Below are positions 24,043-35,600 of a stretch of DNA of 64,000 nt, piece after piece. Below the pieces are notes generated by a model. It did not search any database and was not told where the DNA came from. It saw nothing but the letters and a program-made list of their open reading frames with translations. This DNA comes from Alitta virens (lineage: Eukaryota; Annelida; Polychaeta; Phyllodocida; Nereididae). How positions within the stretch are numbered: position 1 is the stretch's first letter; the number at the start of each line of letters is the position of its first letter. The stretch spans positions 3,236,370-3,300,369 of the forward strand of contig OW028579.1 of assembly GCA_932294295.1 (NCBI GenBank). Reading direction: 5' to 3'. The translations under genes were made by a program, and so were the position numbers.

Positions 24043-24930
24043 TGCAAACATCTTATCCCCAATTAACATCTTATCCACAATTAACATCTTATCCACAATT
24101 AACATCTTATCCACAATTAACACCTTATCCACAATTAACACAATTTACATCTTATCCACAATTAACATCTTATCCACAATTAACACCTTATCCACAATTA
24201 ACATCTTATCCACAATTAACACCTTATCCACAATTAACACCTTATCCACAATTAACACAATTTACATCTTATCCACAATTAACATCTTATCCACAATTAA
24301 CATCTTATCCACAATTAGCATCTTATCCACAATTAACACAATTTACATCTTATCCACAATTAACATCTTATCCACAATTAACACCTTATCCACAATTAAC
24401 ACCTTATCCACAATTAGCATCTTATCCACAATTAACATCTTATCCACAATTAACATCTTATCCACAATTAACACCTTATCCACAATTAACACAATTTACA
24501 TCTTATCCACAATTAACATCTTATCCACAATTAACACCTTATCCACAATTAACATCTTATCCACAATTAACACCTTATCCTAATTAACACAATTTACATC
24601 TTATCCACAATTTACATCTTATCCAGAATTAACATCTTATCCAGAATTAACATCTTATCCACAATTAACACCTTATCCACAATTAACATCTTATCCACAA
24701 TTAACACCTTATCCTAATTAACACAATTTACATCTTATCCACAATTTACATCTTATCCACAATTAACACCTTATCCACAATTAACATCTTATCCACAATT
24801 AACACCTTATCCTAATTAACACAATTTACATATTATCCAGAATTAACATCTTATCCAGAATTAACATCTTATCCAGAATTAACATCTTATCCACAATTAA
24901 CATCTTATCCACAATTAACATCTTATCATT
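24043..24930 (+). repeat. 18-bp minisatellite containing TTATCCACA
   Basis: Units of ACATCTTATCCACAATTA alternate with ACACC variants. Every few units a 9-bp ACAATTTAC insert marks a higher-order repeat. In the first 500 bp no unit contains a stop, so a frame of 205 codons (23970-24587) translates as repeated (T/A)-(S/P)-Tyr-Pro-Gln-Leu. Later units lose the frame (CCTAATTAA). I regard the frame as a consequence of the repeat; no splice or homology evidence supports a protein. Confidence 0.9.
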
Positions 24931-24999
24931 ATGATTGGCTCTAAATAGATTGTTTTTTTCTTTCTTTCAGCTGTGACATTTGTTTATTTATCTATTCAC

Positions 25000-26265
25000 C
25001 AATTTTTAAAAAGCTGGTTTGCATAGTACAGCTGCTGTAGTGTGTCGTTTGTCATTGTGTCCTTGAACTTTTCATGAGAATTATGATTTTTATGGCTAAG
25101 ATATCATTTTTCTGGGCAAAGATCGTCATGCATGGAACTGGCACAACGACCTTTGCCCTAAATTGCCTAAATTAGTGTGGTTATTCATCAGAAGGTTGTT
25201 GCACAATCAGATAAGGCCTTACAAAGCACTACCATATTTGGATATGGCGTCATTGCGTCGTCGTGTAAACGGGCGTCTGATTGGCTAAGACACTGATATT
25301 ATCCACCAGAGGACAGCACATGCAAGGCCTTCCATTGGTCCAAGACTGAGTAATGCAATCTTTCATAATAGATGGCAGCAAATGCAATCCTTCGACGTGG
25401 AAAACTGGGTCATTTTACACATTTAAATTTTTACTTTTCTTTCTCTTTGCATGATCTAAAGATATAATTATCTTTATAACTATACTATAGCGTTGACAGA
25501 GGCAGATGTGGTGATGAGCTGATAATACTGTGTGAAACCATTGATAACCATATAATCAGGGGTATAATACAATGCTTTCCTTGTATGTACTTTACAAAAA
25601 ACATGGTTCTCACATTTTCTTGCAGCAGTATTCCCTGACTTTTTTCCAGACCAAAAACCGATTTTTCAAGACCAGTTAATGCCACAAAATCGTTCATAAC
25701 TTTAGCCCTACCAGATGGATTTAAATGAAACTCCTGTAAAAATGATGCCAACTATATGTCTGCAATTAGTTAATGATATGATCCAGAGTGGACCCTCTCC
25801 TTATATTAGTCTCATGTTGTTCAAGGTGGTATTATATATTTATCTTGGAGGTGTCACCCTTATTACATATACATGTAATGTTCATGCACCATGTGTGTCG
25901 TAATGATATCTGTACAACTATATGCATACATATGTATTATGAATAAAGTGATTCTGAGTTCTGAGTTCTGGGTAATAACTAATGTTGAAACAGATACATA
26001 TAAAAAAAAAACAAAAAAAACAACAACTTAATGTTGATGGCTTAATGATGGCAGAGCACCAGCGCCATGTCGGTAAATTGCCCTACTTTTCCAGACCATG
26101 AAAAATGGTTTTCCAAATTCCCTACTTTTTCCAGGTTTCTCAATACCATGGGCACCCTTATTGTCAAAGGCGTTTCATGCTTATACACTGGAACCCCACT
26201 TTAAAAGCTCACTATTAAGGCCATCTCACCAATAAGAATACATACAGAGAATACTATATTTAAAC
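25000..26265. other. Gene-free region, one LINE-like 3' end
   Basis: A LINE-style 3' end with tandem GAGTTCT tail (GAATAAAGTGATTCTGAGTT) lies at 25939-25970. CCAAT-type and GCGTCA motifs cluster at 25240-25360. Confidence 0.4.
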
Positions 26266-26267
26266 CG

Positions 26268-26400
26268 CAGCTGGGTGGTGGAGTTGTAAGACGCTCGCCT
26301 AGCTGCTCCTCTGAAGGACCCGGGTTCAATCCCAGGCACTTCATGAGCAACATCTAAGCTGGATGTCGTTTGGATTAGGTGTTAAATTGGCGGTACAAGT
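26268..26400 (+). mobile_element. tRNA-derived SINE (family 2)
   Basis: A tRNA-like start (GGTGGTGGAGTTGTAAGACG, B box GGGTTCAATCCCAGG) is followed by CTTCATGAGCAACATCTAAG and GGTGTTAAATTGGCGG. A related body is at 37330-37385. The anticodon region is not that of a clean tRNA. Confidence 0.6.
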
Positions 26401-26414
26401 CCCAAGAGTGCTGT

Positions 26415-26600
26415 TCTTTTCGATATTTCAAGAGGCATAAGACAGGGGGATGCACTTTATGCTCTGTTATTCATTGTACAAGCTGAGCCATTTGCTGAAT
26501 TTATCAGGAAATGTGATGAAATTGAAAGGGATAGATATTGAGGGTTATGAAAGTGAGGTAGAAGTTAAGATAACCCAGTTTGTTGATAATACATATAAAA
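26415..26600 (+). mobile_element. Fragment of non-LTR reverse transcriptase
   Basis: Translations read ISRGIRQGDALYALLFI and, after a frameshift, EVEVKITQFVDNT. These correspond to the RQGDPLS and F(A/V)DDT palm motifs. Here the catalytic second Asp is Asn (VDNT), and the frame is broken, so it is dead. Confidence 0.65.
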
Positions 26601-28235
26601 AAAACTTTAAAAAAAAAGTATGTCTTTTATGCCTTCTATCTCTCTTTACCATTCTCATCTAATATTTTATCCGATAATTTATCCATAGATCTTCAACTAT
26701 GAAAACATCTACTCGAAGTTTCACCTTGTATTTCAATTTTCACGTTAAACTTTTTTTCTTGTTCCCAAGATAATGCAGACTTATCTAAACATATATGTCT
26801 AATATCAGACTGGGCATAGATATTACGTATGCCACATATATCGTGGTGTGGAAATATGGATGAGTTGTACGTTTACCCATACATATGATATATATGTCTC
26901 TGTAAATTCATAGTACTGATATGATGCGTGATCTCGTTTGCAAGATTCACACCTCACGCGAACGGAGTCGTTGCTCAGATACCACAAGGAAGTCCACTGT
27001 CTCAGTACATTTTCAGATCTGCATAGGAACTGAGCTCATGACATAATTTATTGGATATTCCAGACGTTGTTCTGATGGAAAAATACTCAAAGGCTATGTT
27101 AAAAAAGGACTAAAGTAGCCTGCTAAAAATAGCCATTTCTCAAAAGTTTTATTTTTGATATCAACTGATACCATATATTTACATCCTTCTATTACCATCG
27201 CTTATTTCCATCAACACATGGTTGAACATATAATATTTCTTAAAGGAAAGCTTGATATTCTTAGGGAACCTCAGTAACAATTACAAATCCAGGGAATTTA
27301 TTATTATTATTATTATTTTCTCCTGGTTCCATCATGGAGTCACTAGTGCCATTAAAAGCATTTCCAATGTTTATGCCCTGCTGAGTTTTGTAAACCTATC
27401 AATTCTTGACAAAAACCAACCCAGTAGTAACCACAGCTATGTTTAGAATTCCTGGTAATTTCCTGGGGCTGTTTTTACCTTTTATGACCCTGGAAATCTA
27501 GATTCAGGAAGCTGACTGGCTGAACCTGGTTGTAAACTTGCACATTCAGCATTAATTTGCAATTGCTCTTCGATCTCAATTTTTAAAGCCTTTCAGTGGA
27601 GTTCAATCAATGCACACACATTATGGAATTGTAAATCAACTCTGACACCAGGTGCAATAGCTGTAAAATAAGCCACTCGTGGGATTATAAGGAAACACTT
27701 GGAAGTCATGTTATATTTCACTTAAAGACTGAATTCTGCATAGAGTATCACAATTTCGACAACTCTTGGATCAACTTTCAGTAGTCTTATTATTTACAGT
27801 TAGGGACGGGGTCAAAATCATCTTTGTTTTGATTTAAATTTTGATTATTTTTTTAATTAATTTTTTTCATCATCAAAATTAAATTGTGTGTAAAATGCTA
27901 ACATTAATTTATTTCATAATATGTCATAAACGAAATAACCAGTGGCGTCATGTTTAAGAGTTGTATGATATTTGTTTTTTTTGTTATGAATATGTATTTT
28001 TATGAATAAAAAGAGCTTTTTGAACTTGAACTTGAAAAAGATTTAATGGTCGTATATTTTTTAAAGTGATCTTAAAATGGCGATGATCAAGATACTTAGA
28101 AATAAGGTGGTATGATCAAATTTAAAAGTCATGCCTTTTTAATCTATTCATGCCTTTACGGATTAATTTGTATAGACTAGTACGTTAATTTCTGTATACA
28201 TAGCTATATCAATAACATTGTACAAAATTTTCATT
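26601..28235. other. Gene-free AT-rich region
   Basis: Contains (ATT)n at 27299-27317 and a LINE-like 3' end with CTTGAACTTGAA tail at 28020-28038. No gene was recognised. Confidence 0.4.
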
Positions 28236-28238
28236 TCT

Positions 28239-28420
28239 GAATATTATATATATATATAATTTTTATTGACAGTAAAATATCATCCATGATATATATGTCA
28301 TAAATAAAATAAAGAACAGAAAATACAGGAATTCAGAAAATACAGAAATGTTCAAATATAATTTGTAAACTAGATAAGCATATGTTATACTAGTAAAGCG
28401 GTTCCAGCCCCCGACTTAAT
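28239..28420 (-). mobile_element. LINE 3' end with (TA)n tail
   Basis: Read on the minus strand it ends GTCAATAAAAATTATATATA. The same ending followed by (TA)n is at 17816-17980 and 34945-35030. The shared GGTTCCAGCC segment lies 150 bp inward in two copies. Confidence 0.55.
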
Positions 28421-29305
28421 TTTTTTTAAATAATGTTTATAGTAAAATCTATGTATGTATACTGTACAGTGTCAGAAGATGGAGAACATATAACTCGCAT
28501 ATCAATATCAATTAAGAATTTTCCCAGGCACCTCAGTAGGTCAGATTCCTTTGAGCACATGGTAGGTCTAAATTTATTGGTGTCATTCAGTATGTCAAAA
28601 TCATATATGTAAATATTCCGACAGTTTGAACAGAGGTGTACTTAATGCACTGTTGTTTACAAACTTTGCACTACCTACTCTTGATTAGTTTGACTGGAGG
28701 CATTAAAGTGTTCCCAACTTTGCATTAAACTGAAGTCAATCTCAAGTCGTAATCAACGTAGTGCTTGAGGCACTCGGCTGATAAGCTGCTCCAAGTTAAT
28801 TTTCTGCTAGACACTAGACTAGGCTTGGTATAACAATGTTGTTTTTTGTGTGTTTTGTTTTGGTGGCACTCAATAAGAACGTTAATATTGCTCGTTTTCT
28901 CTCAAATATCAGTATTCCTCAATTGACTTTGAGATATAAAGGTGCAAGCAATTTTGAGAGATATTATTATACTGATATTTCTGAATATGTAATCATAGTC
29001 AACATTCTTATCTGCTCTAGCATAGTGCATGCTATGATTAATCTTCATCAGTGTTCATGTTACTGTGCTTCTATGCCGGGGTGAGTAATAAACCCACCCA
29101 TGTGGTAAATGTACATATGTATCATCGTGTGGACTCCAAGCCTCATCATGTTATCAATTACCTGTAAATCTGTCTGTGGCAGCCAGAAGTATCAAATCAA
29201 GGTACTCTGTGGTAGTACTAGGTCAACATATGGGTGGGTACTATATTATTTAAACAGTACTATATCAACAAAACCACTTTACTGATACTTCACTTATGAT
29301 CTCAT
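28421..29305. other. Gene-free region
   Basis: The 29060-29180 part resembles the body of the 12300-family retroelement (CACCCATGTGGTAAATG). No supported gene. Confidence 0.35.
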
Positions 29306-29310
29306 ACACA

Positions 29311-29460
29311 GGGGCGGATCCAGAAAACAGGGGGGGGGGGTGGACAAATTTACATGCATTACGGAGGCCGCTGGATTTTTAAATGCCTAATTAAAATGTA
29401 CTAGGCCAAGAAGGGGGGGGGAGTTTAAACCCCCCCAGCCCCCCCCCCCTCTCAGTTATT
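29311..29460. mobile_element. MITE-like element with G and C homopolymer runs
   Basis: CAGGGGCGGATCCAG begins the stretch, a start commonly seen in invertebrate DNA-transposon relics. Poly-G runs at about 29331 and 29412 and poly-C runs at about 29430-29448 could fold on each other. Confidence 0.4.
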
Positions 29461-30265
29461 CCGCTGGTGATCGCTAACAGATGATCTGATAGCCTGGTGC
29501 CAGTTTGAGAGCAAAAGTAGTTGCTCATTTTTGAAGAAACACAATCTCTTACATTGAGTCGCGAGGGACTGTACAATACAGGAAAGTGTCACATCCAACA
29601 GGGACGGTGCACAGATCTGCAGGAAGCTTTATAAGGTTCACCCGGAGGCTAAGGAGACTTTTCTTCCAGTCTGTCTCAACAGCTGCATGATTCCAGTCCG
29701 AGTTACTCGCATCATCTGCGCATGAATGTATGTACATACATAATTCTGTGAATGTCTGACTTCAGTGTCTGAGTGGATGGATAGAAATACGTACAATATA
29801 TATAAAGGAATTTATTATTTTTTTCTTTGCAGTTTGTTGATTCAAATCTGTTTTGCTTTGTTGATTATGTTAATCATTTGTTCATCTCTGATGATTCCAC
29901 TGTGACATACAGTTTTAATGCATTTCGTATGTTTAATTATGCATGATAACACAAAATTAATTGGTTGTATATCTGCCAATAGATGCTAGTTTTCCTAAGA
30001 TATCTGGCGCAAATCACATGTGGTAGTTTTTTTCTCATAGGAGAGTTCAAATAAAATTTCTGACAATGAAAGAAAACGGAAAATAAATTGTTTCTCTGTG
30101 GTGATTAATTAAATAAACACTCCTTACATAAAATTAATCAGAGCTTTCAGAGAAAGAATGCTTTATTAGTTTCTTCAAGGACATACTTCATAGATTTTCT
30201 GAACTGGCAACACCACAATCTGGAAGTGGTTCAAAATTTCTTGGTCTGAGTGTATCTACCAACAG
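29461..30265. other. Gene-free AT-rich region
   Basis: I see no gene, RNA or strong repeat. Confidence 0.35.
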
Positions 30266-30267
30266 TA

Positions 30268-30640
30268 TACATGGCCAAATGCGCCACGTGCGTTTTCCAT
30301 GCATTTGGATAAACGTAAATACAGCCATAGTTCCATTTGTGTGCTGCTCATCTGCAGCAGCTACAGAATGCATCACAGCTGCTGTCTTTCAGTACATGGC
30401 CAATTGTGCTACATGCGTTTTCCATGCGTTTATCCAAACGCATGGAAAACGCATGGTTTTTTCCTTATTATAATTAGCTAAAAACCATGCATTCTCCATG
30501 CGTTTATCCTTCTCATGGAAAGGCACGTGGCACATTTGGCCATGTATGAACCCCAAGAGTAAATACAGCCATAGTTCCATTTGGGTGCTGCTCGTCTGCA
30601 GCAGCTACAGAATGCATTGCAGCTGCTGTTGTTCGGTAGT
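30268..30640. mobile_element. Tandemly duplicated nested-palindrome MITE plus flank
   Basis: A MITE fragment (30268-30315) and a complete MITE (30393-30546) are each followed by the same roughly 70 bp flank (TAAATACAGCCATAGTTCCA), at 30316 and 30561, an interval of 245 bp. The MITE and its flank were therefore duplicated together; the first MITE was then shortened. Confidence 0.75.
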
Positions 30641-31415
30641 ATTCGGCAGTATTCGGCAGCCCATTGTTATCAGCTATTATGTGACTGTTCGTGTGTGACG
30701 TCACGCTGGTCAGGTCACGTGATGTGGGTGTCACCTGATAGCATTTCCTTGTTGCTATGGTAATGAATGGTGCTACCATGCCTCACTGCATGGTTAACTG
30801 TTTTGATTCTCTTCCATGTTCTGTGTTGCCTTATAATTTATTATAAATAAATCCGCATTCTGCACATTATATCCTATATATGTGAATAGCGATTTGTGGA
30901 AAATTGTTAAATACTTTGTAAACGAAAGATAGCTCTATGTGGCATTCATTTTAATCATTGTAAATCTTATTCAATGAGTCAATGTACTGATGCTACTATT
31001 GAAACAATACACTGTATATGCTAAATGCCCTTATTAGGTAATATGCAAATTAACATAGCTAAATACGATTGTATCCTTAAGATAGAAATTACCCAGTGCA
31101 ATCAATATTAGGTGTTATTTTTAATAAAGCTTTATATTTAGGAAATTGCAATGCTTTCTGTGGTTTCGATTGAATGAAATCTAAATCTGTTGCCATGGCA
31201 AAAGAAACTTAATATGCGAAAATTGAAAACATGGATTTTCTTATTTTGGGCACTGCAAGCTGTAAAGTGATGTACAATACCATATTTACAACTACATAAG
31301 CGCCTTGACTATATACATGGTCTGAAGGCCTACTCTTCTGGCAAGAAATTTCCAGTGTGGATGCAAAATTCCGAAACATATTAGCATCTATCCACTGCAT
31401 CCATTGACTGTCAGT
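30641..31415. other. Gene-free region
   Basis: A TGACGTCA and TCACGTGA cluster lies at 30695-30725. No gene was recognised. Confidence 0.35.
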
Positions 31416-31428
31416 AGGGGGCCGGGAG

Positions 31429-31620
31429 GATGGGGGCGGGGGCCTAGCTCAGCGGTAGCGCTCTGGGCTTCCAACCGCTGGGTCCCGGGTTTGATTCCCG
31501 GGCGAGCCTAAGTTGGCTGGCTGTTTCATCCTTTATCTCATTGCCATGGTCCCTGCCTGTCCTAATCAGCCCATCAGGTGCAGAAATACAGGTAGTAAAG
31601 CCCTAATCATCCACCCACCC
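31429..31620 (+). mobile_element. tRNA-derived SINE (family 1) with 13-bp target duplication
   Basis: Its tRNA part is the best preserved here: A box TAGCTCAGCGGTAG, TCC-like anticodon in CTTCCAA, B box GGGTTTGATTCCCGG. The body matches the copies at 10246 and 12914. AGGGGGCCGGGAG flanks both sides (31416-31428 and 31621-31633). Confidence 0.9.
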
Positions 31621-31633
31621 AGGGGGCCGGGAG

Positions 31634-32320
31634 CACAAGCAGAGTAACCAATGGTAACGCAATGCCATGACATTTGTCAGCTTTGGAATTTTCTTCTCAA
31701 AAAAAGTTCCAGAATTTTTTTGAGGAGACTTTGGACTTTTGCTCTCACTTTTCGTGTATGAATCGCATTTCAGGTTGGCATGGCAACCGAATTGCTCTCC
31801 CTAGACCCACTGTATCCAATTACCACCTATTGAGAAGCTTCTTTTTACAGTCACATGATCTCCCAACCAACAATAAACCAATCAGAAGACGAATGCACTG
31901 TCACGTGACTACAGAATGGCCCAATGCAACGGATTATCGCTCACCGGAAGCAACAGGTCCACCTATTGGTTGGTGTGCCATTCAGCACGCACCCTGGTGC
32001 TTAGCGAATATTTGTGAGTTCTATGTTATCAAACCAACCATACTGTAATAGGCAGAGTTATTCCACTATTACGCTTCAATTACCAATTGGTGTGACCTAC
32101 ACTCCCTTCCTTGCCAAGTTGTTGAAACCTAACCTACCCTAAAATACACCCGTAACCGTAAGTATCTGTCACTGACCCGATTTTAGATTTTGCAAACAAT
32201 GTCATGTAGATTCTGAAGTTCCATATTTTCCATATATTTAGAGAATATATCTTTAGGAAACATTGAAATGTGATGGTTTTAGTTTGCTTATAAATACTGT
32301 ATTTTACTACACAACAATGG
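31634..32320. other. Unassigned region with a CCAAT/E-box cluster
   Basis: A 124-codon frame at 31674-32048 encodes no recognisable domain. The same stretch has CACATGAT, CCAATCAG, TCACGTGAC and inverted CCAAT motifs within 150 bp, more like regulatory or MITE sequence than a gene. Confidence 0.35.
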
Positions 32321-32324
32321 CATA

Positions 32325-33434
32325 TAGAGGAAAATAAGGAGAACTGGGCTGGCGGGAGAACGGGGCCACTATAGCTAAGAGTAATATTTATATTACCCCG
32401 AAATTGAGTCACATTACTCCTTATTGATCAACAGTACATATCTGAAAGCAAGATACCATTTAAAATATTTATTTTTCTGATAAAGTGAAATTTCTTTTTT
32501 GGTGTGAGTAAAATTTCAACTATGTTCATTGACAAAAACTGATAGGGGTTATATTTAAAATAAACCCATTGTTATAATCAGCACATAATCAGAGTACAAT
32601 CCTATAACTGACATGTTGTTCTTGCCATGCGGAAAATATGGTTGCCATTTCTTTCAAGCAACAGCTTTAGGGAGAACTGGGCCCCCTCAGGTGGGGAGAA
32701 CGGGGCCCCCTGTCCTAGGCCTCCCTCTGTTATAAAATACAGTCAACATTCTTGATAAGGAAATTATAAACCACCTGGCATTACAAATTATGCTTAAAAC
32801 ACTAGATTACACTTAGACAGTGAAAGGAAAACCATAATCTATGTCACAAGTTGGTTTAAGCCATGCTTGAAGTTTCAGAGTTTAAATTTTACAATGCATA
32901 TTACCCCTACATTAAATCATTCGTCAAATATCTATATGACAGTGATTTACTGTTGTATTACAGCCAAAGTTAAGATATAGTAGGCCTACATGCTACAATT
33001 TTGGCGATTACATAAAAAAATCTTAAATCCTGCAGACTTTCTAACGCTTTGACTAGACTTACAGATGAAGTTCAAACTTTAAATTAATACATTTTAACCA
33101 TGAAATGCTGTATTTACACTGTTTACTAGGTCTTAAATTGAATGTAATTTTCAAAATAATTTATTTGGGCTTTTTTAAACCTTTTTTAAAGCTATATTTA
33201 TTTATTAAATCTCTGTTCTTTTAAATGCAATTAAGTTTGTTGATAATTCTTTATGAAATATAGTTTTCTTATTATACGAAAAAGTGTTGAGAATTCGTTC
33301 AAAAAGGCACCTAACATTATTAGAGGAATGCTTATAGTATAATTTAGAAAGAAAAAAAAGTGACTTTGCTTCAATATTTGAATCGGGAAAAATCTAAATG
33401 TGAAGAACAGCCCAGTTCTCCTTACTTTTCCCTA
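32325..33434. mobile_element. 1.1 kb non-autonomous element with 27-bp terminal inverted repeats
   Basis: The left end (32325-32351) carries AAGGAGAACTGGGCTG, and the right end (33408-33434) is its inverted copy with about three mismatches over 27 bp. GGAGAACNGGGCC is repeated internally at 32354, 32671 and 32694. No transposase frame was found. Confidence 0.65.
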
Positions 33435-33569
33435 CTCTTTGAGGAAACAAATTGTCAAAATGTTTTTGTTTTCTTTCCTTGTTTTTCTGCAAATGGCCAT
33501 ATAGCGACTCTATGATATGTTAAGTCAAATTAATAGCGATTCACTCGAATTATTTGGAAATATACTTAC

Positions 33570-33893
33570 AATAGAGTCTTTTCACTGAGCAGCCCTGAAT
33601 TCAACAGGACATAAGTCTTTCCTCTCCTCTTATTACTCATTTTGCTTTTCAAACGTAGAAGATAATCACTGACTTATTCAATAAATATAACTTTCTCAGA
33701 AAAATAACAAAAATCAACTGAATGATAAGGTGTCAAATATACATTAAAATGCACTAAAAATACTACTGCTTGGATACACTTTGCTTCAGCCAATCACAGC
33801 CAAGGGCGGGAACTTTTTCAGCCAATAGAATTGCAGTATTCTGTTTTAGCCACCTGGTGGAAATACAGAGAACCTTCCGTGAAAATCCAATAT
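33570..33893 (+). mobile_element. Interspersed repeat (family 'TAGAGTCTTTTCACTGAG')
   Basis: Best-preserved copy beside 23018-23334; it has AATAAATATAACTTTCTCAG in the middle and ends near CCGTGAAAATCCA. The family has no clear terminal inverted repeats. Confidence 0.8.
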
Positions 33894-34610
33894 TATATAA
33901 ACTCAATTTTGACCAACGTTTGATTAGAAAATAATTTTGTTTCTTTCATAAAAATCTCACAAAAAATCAAAATAATTTTTGTATAAGGCATGTAAAAAAA
34001 TTATCATTTTCTTACCTCAAGCATTGTTTTGTATTCCGTGAGCTAATATATTCTAATTATCCTGGTTTCCTTTGGTAATAGTAGATATTAGTATTGTAAC
34101 ATATCTCGTCTGCTCCAGTGTAATTTTCCTTGAACAAAATCATCAAACGTCATCCCTTTAATGTTGAACTTCTTAATAATCATAATGTTATGTCTCAACC
34201 ATATTTTTATAAAAAAATAAGAAGTATAAAAGACATAATTTTTATATTTAGAACAACCAAAAGTTTAGAAGTTTAATCATCTTTTCAAATGAATCCACAC
34301 ACATCCTAACTCAAATTTAAAGTTTAATATTCTGCTTGTGAAAGCAATGATCTTAACATGCTCGTGTAAATGTATTTACCAGATTCAAACAAAATTCAGC
34401 AACTCCGAAACTGCAAGAATGTTTTATCAGAGAAAGAGATTTAGTTAAGAATCTCACTTTAATGCTTTTTACTATGCCAAAGGCTGCCTAACTTTCTCTG
34501 AATTTGTGGTAACATGGAAAGACATTATGGACTTAAAAATAGGCAGCAATGTAATATTGCTAAAAAGACTGACAGAAAAACCTGTGTAATTCATGATAGA
34601 CTGAAAATAC
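33894..34610. other. Gene-free AT-rich region
   Basis: No gene or repeat could be supported. Confidence 0.35.
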
Positions 34611-34616
34611 AGTACT

Positions 34617-34805
34617 AAACTGAGTGACTGACTGACTGACAGACTGACAGACTGAATGTTTGACTGACAGAATGTCTGACACTACCAGACCTGAATGTTT
34701 GACTGACAGAATATCTGACACTGCCAGACCAGAATGTTTGACTGACAGAATGTCTGACAGAATGTAAGAATGTCTGACAATCTGAATGACTGACTGACTG
34801 ATTAT
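34617..34805. repeat. 39-bp minisatellite and TGAC microsatellite
   Basis: About three units contain GAATGTTTGACTGACAGAAT and end in CTGACACTNCCAGACC. They are flanked by short GACTGACT runs. The minus-strand frame over it reflects the repeat. Confidence 0.75.
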
Positions 34806-34932
34806 CTGACCGAAAAACTGTATTAATGTCAACTAACTAACATCGATAGAGGATATAAAATTGGCGGATGCCTTACCAACCAAGCCAATATAAACTTTTT
34901 AAAATTCTGGGAAGAAAAAGGGTGCATGCATG

Positions 34933-34933
34933 T

Positions 34934-34997
<64 letters not shown>

Positions 34998-35030
34998 ATT
35001 GACAACCTCAATACCATGAGTTGATACATG
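34933..35030 (-). mobile_element. (CA)n(TA)n run joined to a LINE 3' end
   Basis: (CA)n then (TA)n to 34993, followed by AATTTTATTGACAACCTC, the inverted 3' end also seen at 17840 and 28255. Confidence 0.6.
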
Positions 35031-35147
35031 TGTCAAAACATACAGTATTGTACACTGTGAAGGGGAGGGTTATTTACTTCTGCTATACCTGAAGTTGCTT
35101 CAAATTATTTACTAATGATTACTACTTAACTGAAAGCATGCTCTCTT

Positions 35148-35505
35148 GGTGCACTGATGTGGTAGTTGTATGGAGAATCTGTGCCCTTTGTATTTCAGGG
35201 TAAAGTATGAAGTGGGTGCCTTGTATCTACCCCTATGCTGCCCTTCGGAGTCGGTTGAAGTACGATGGCCCTTAATGGAAGTTTCATGGCACTCAAAGGC
35301 CACATCGTCTGAAGAGCATAGGAGGGCTGTAACTAGGATGGATTAATATCAGGGGGTACATGAATAGAAAGTAGGAGAGCTTGTAAACGTTGTATAAAAA
35401 GAAAGGCACGGGGGACAAAGAAGAGGAGATATATAAATAGGATGCTGGCGAGAGAATGTGGAATATGCATACTGTATAGACAGAGGCTTTTGCATAATTG
35501 CTTTA
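35148..35505. mobile_element. 350-bp interspersed repeat, partner at 51978-52318
   Basis: The same sequence in the same orientation occurs in FAAH intron 7. Shared landmarks are CTATGCTGCCCTTCGGAGTC, GAGCATAGGAGGGCTGTAAC and ACATGAATAGAAAGTAGGAG. It is probably part of a larger retroelement; the family is not recognised. Confidence 0.75.
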
Positions 35506-35600
35506 TTCCATATAAGGGAAGCATAGAAATCTTCCTACAATGACATGGTTATGCTGTAATTATACTGGTCATAGTGGCTGTAACCTAAATATTTCATAAA

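Noticed and set aside
24043..24930. CRISPR array or bacterial replication origin
   Set aside because: Repeats are contiguous without unique spacers, and the surrounding genome is clearly eukaryotic.
31433..31505. Functional tRNA gene with TCC anticodon
   Set aside because: It is the head of a dispersed SINE with shared non-tRNA body and target duplications; no intact acceptor stem.
31674..32048. 124-codon plus-strand frame as a gene
   Set aside because: No domain, and it overlaps a CCAAT/E-box cluster; composition not clearly coding.
34617..34832. Ser/Val-rich minus-strand protein
   Set aside because: Follows the 39-bp tandem unit; no conserved domain or splice signals.
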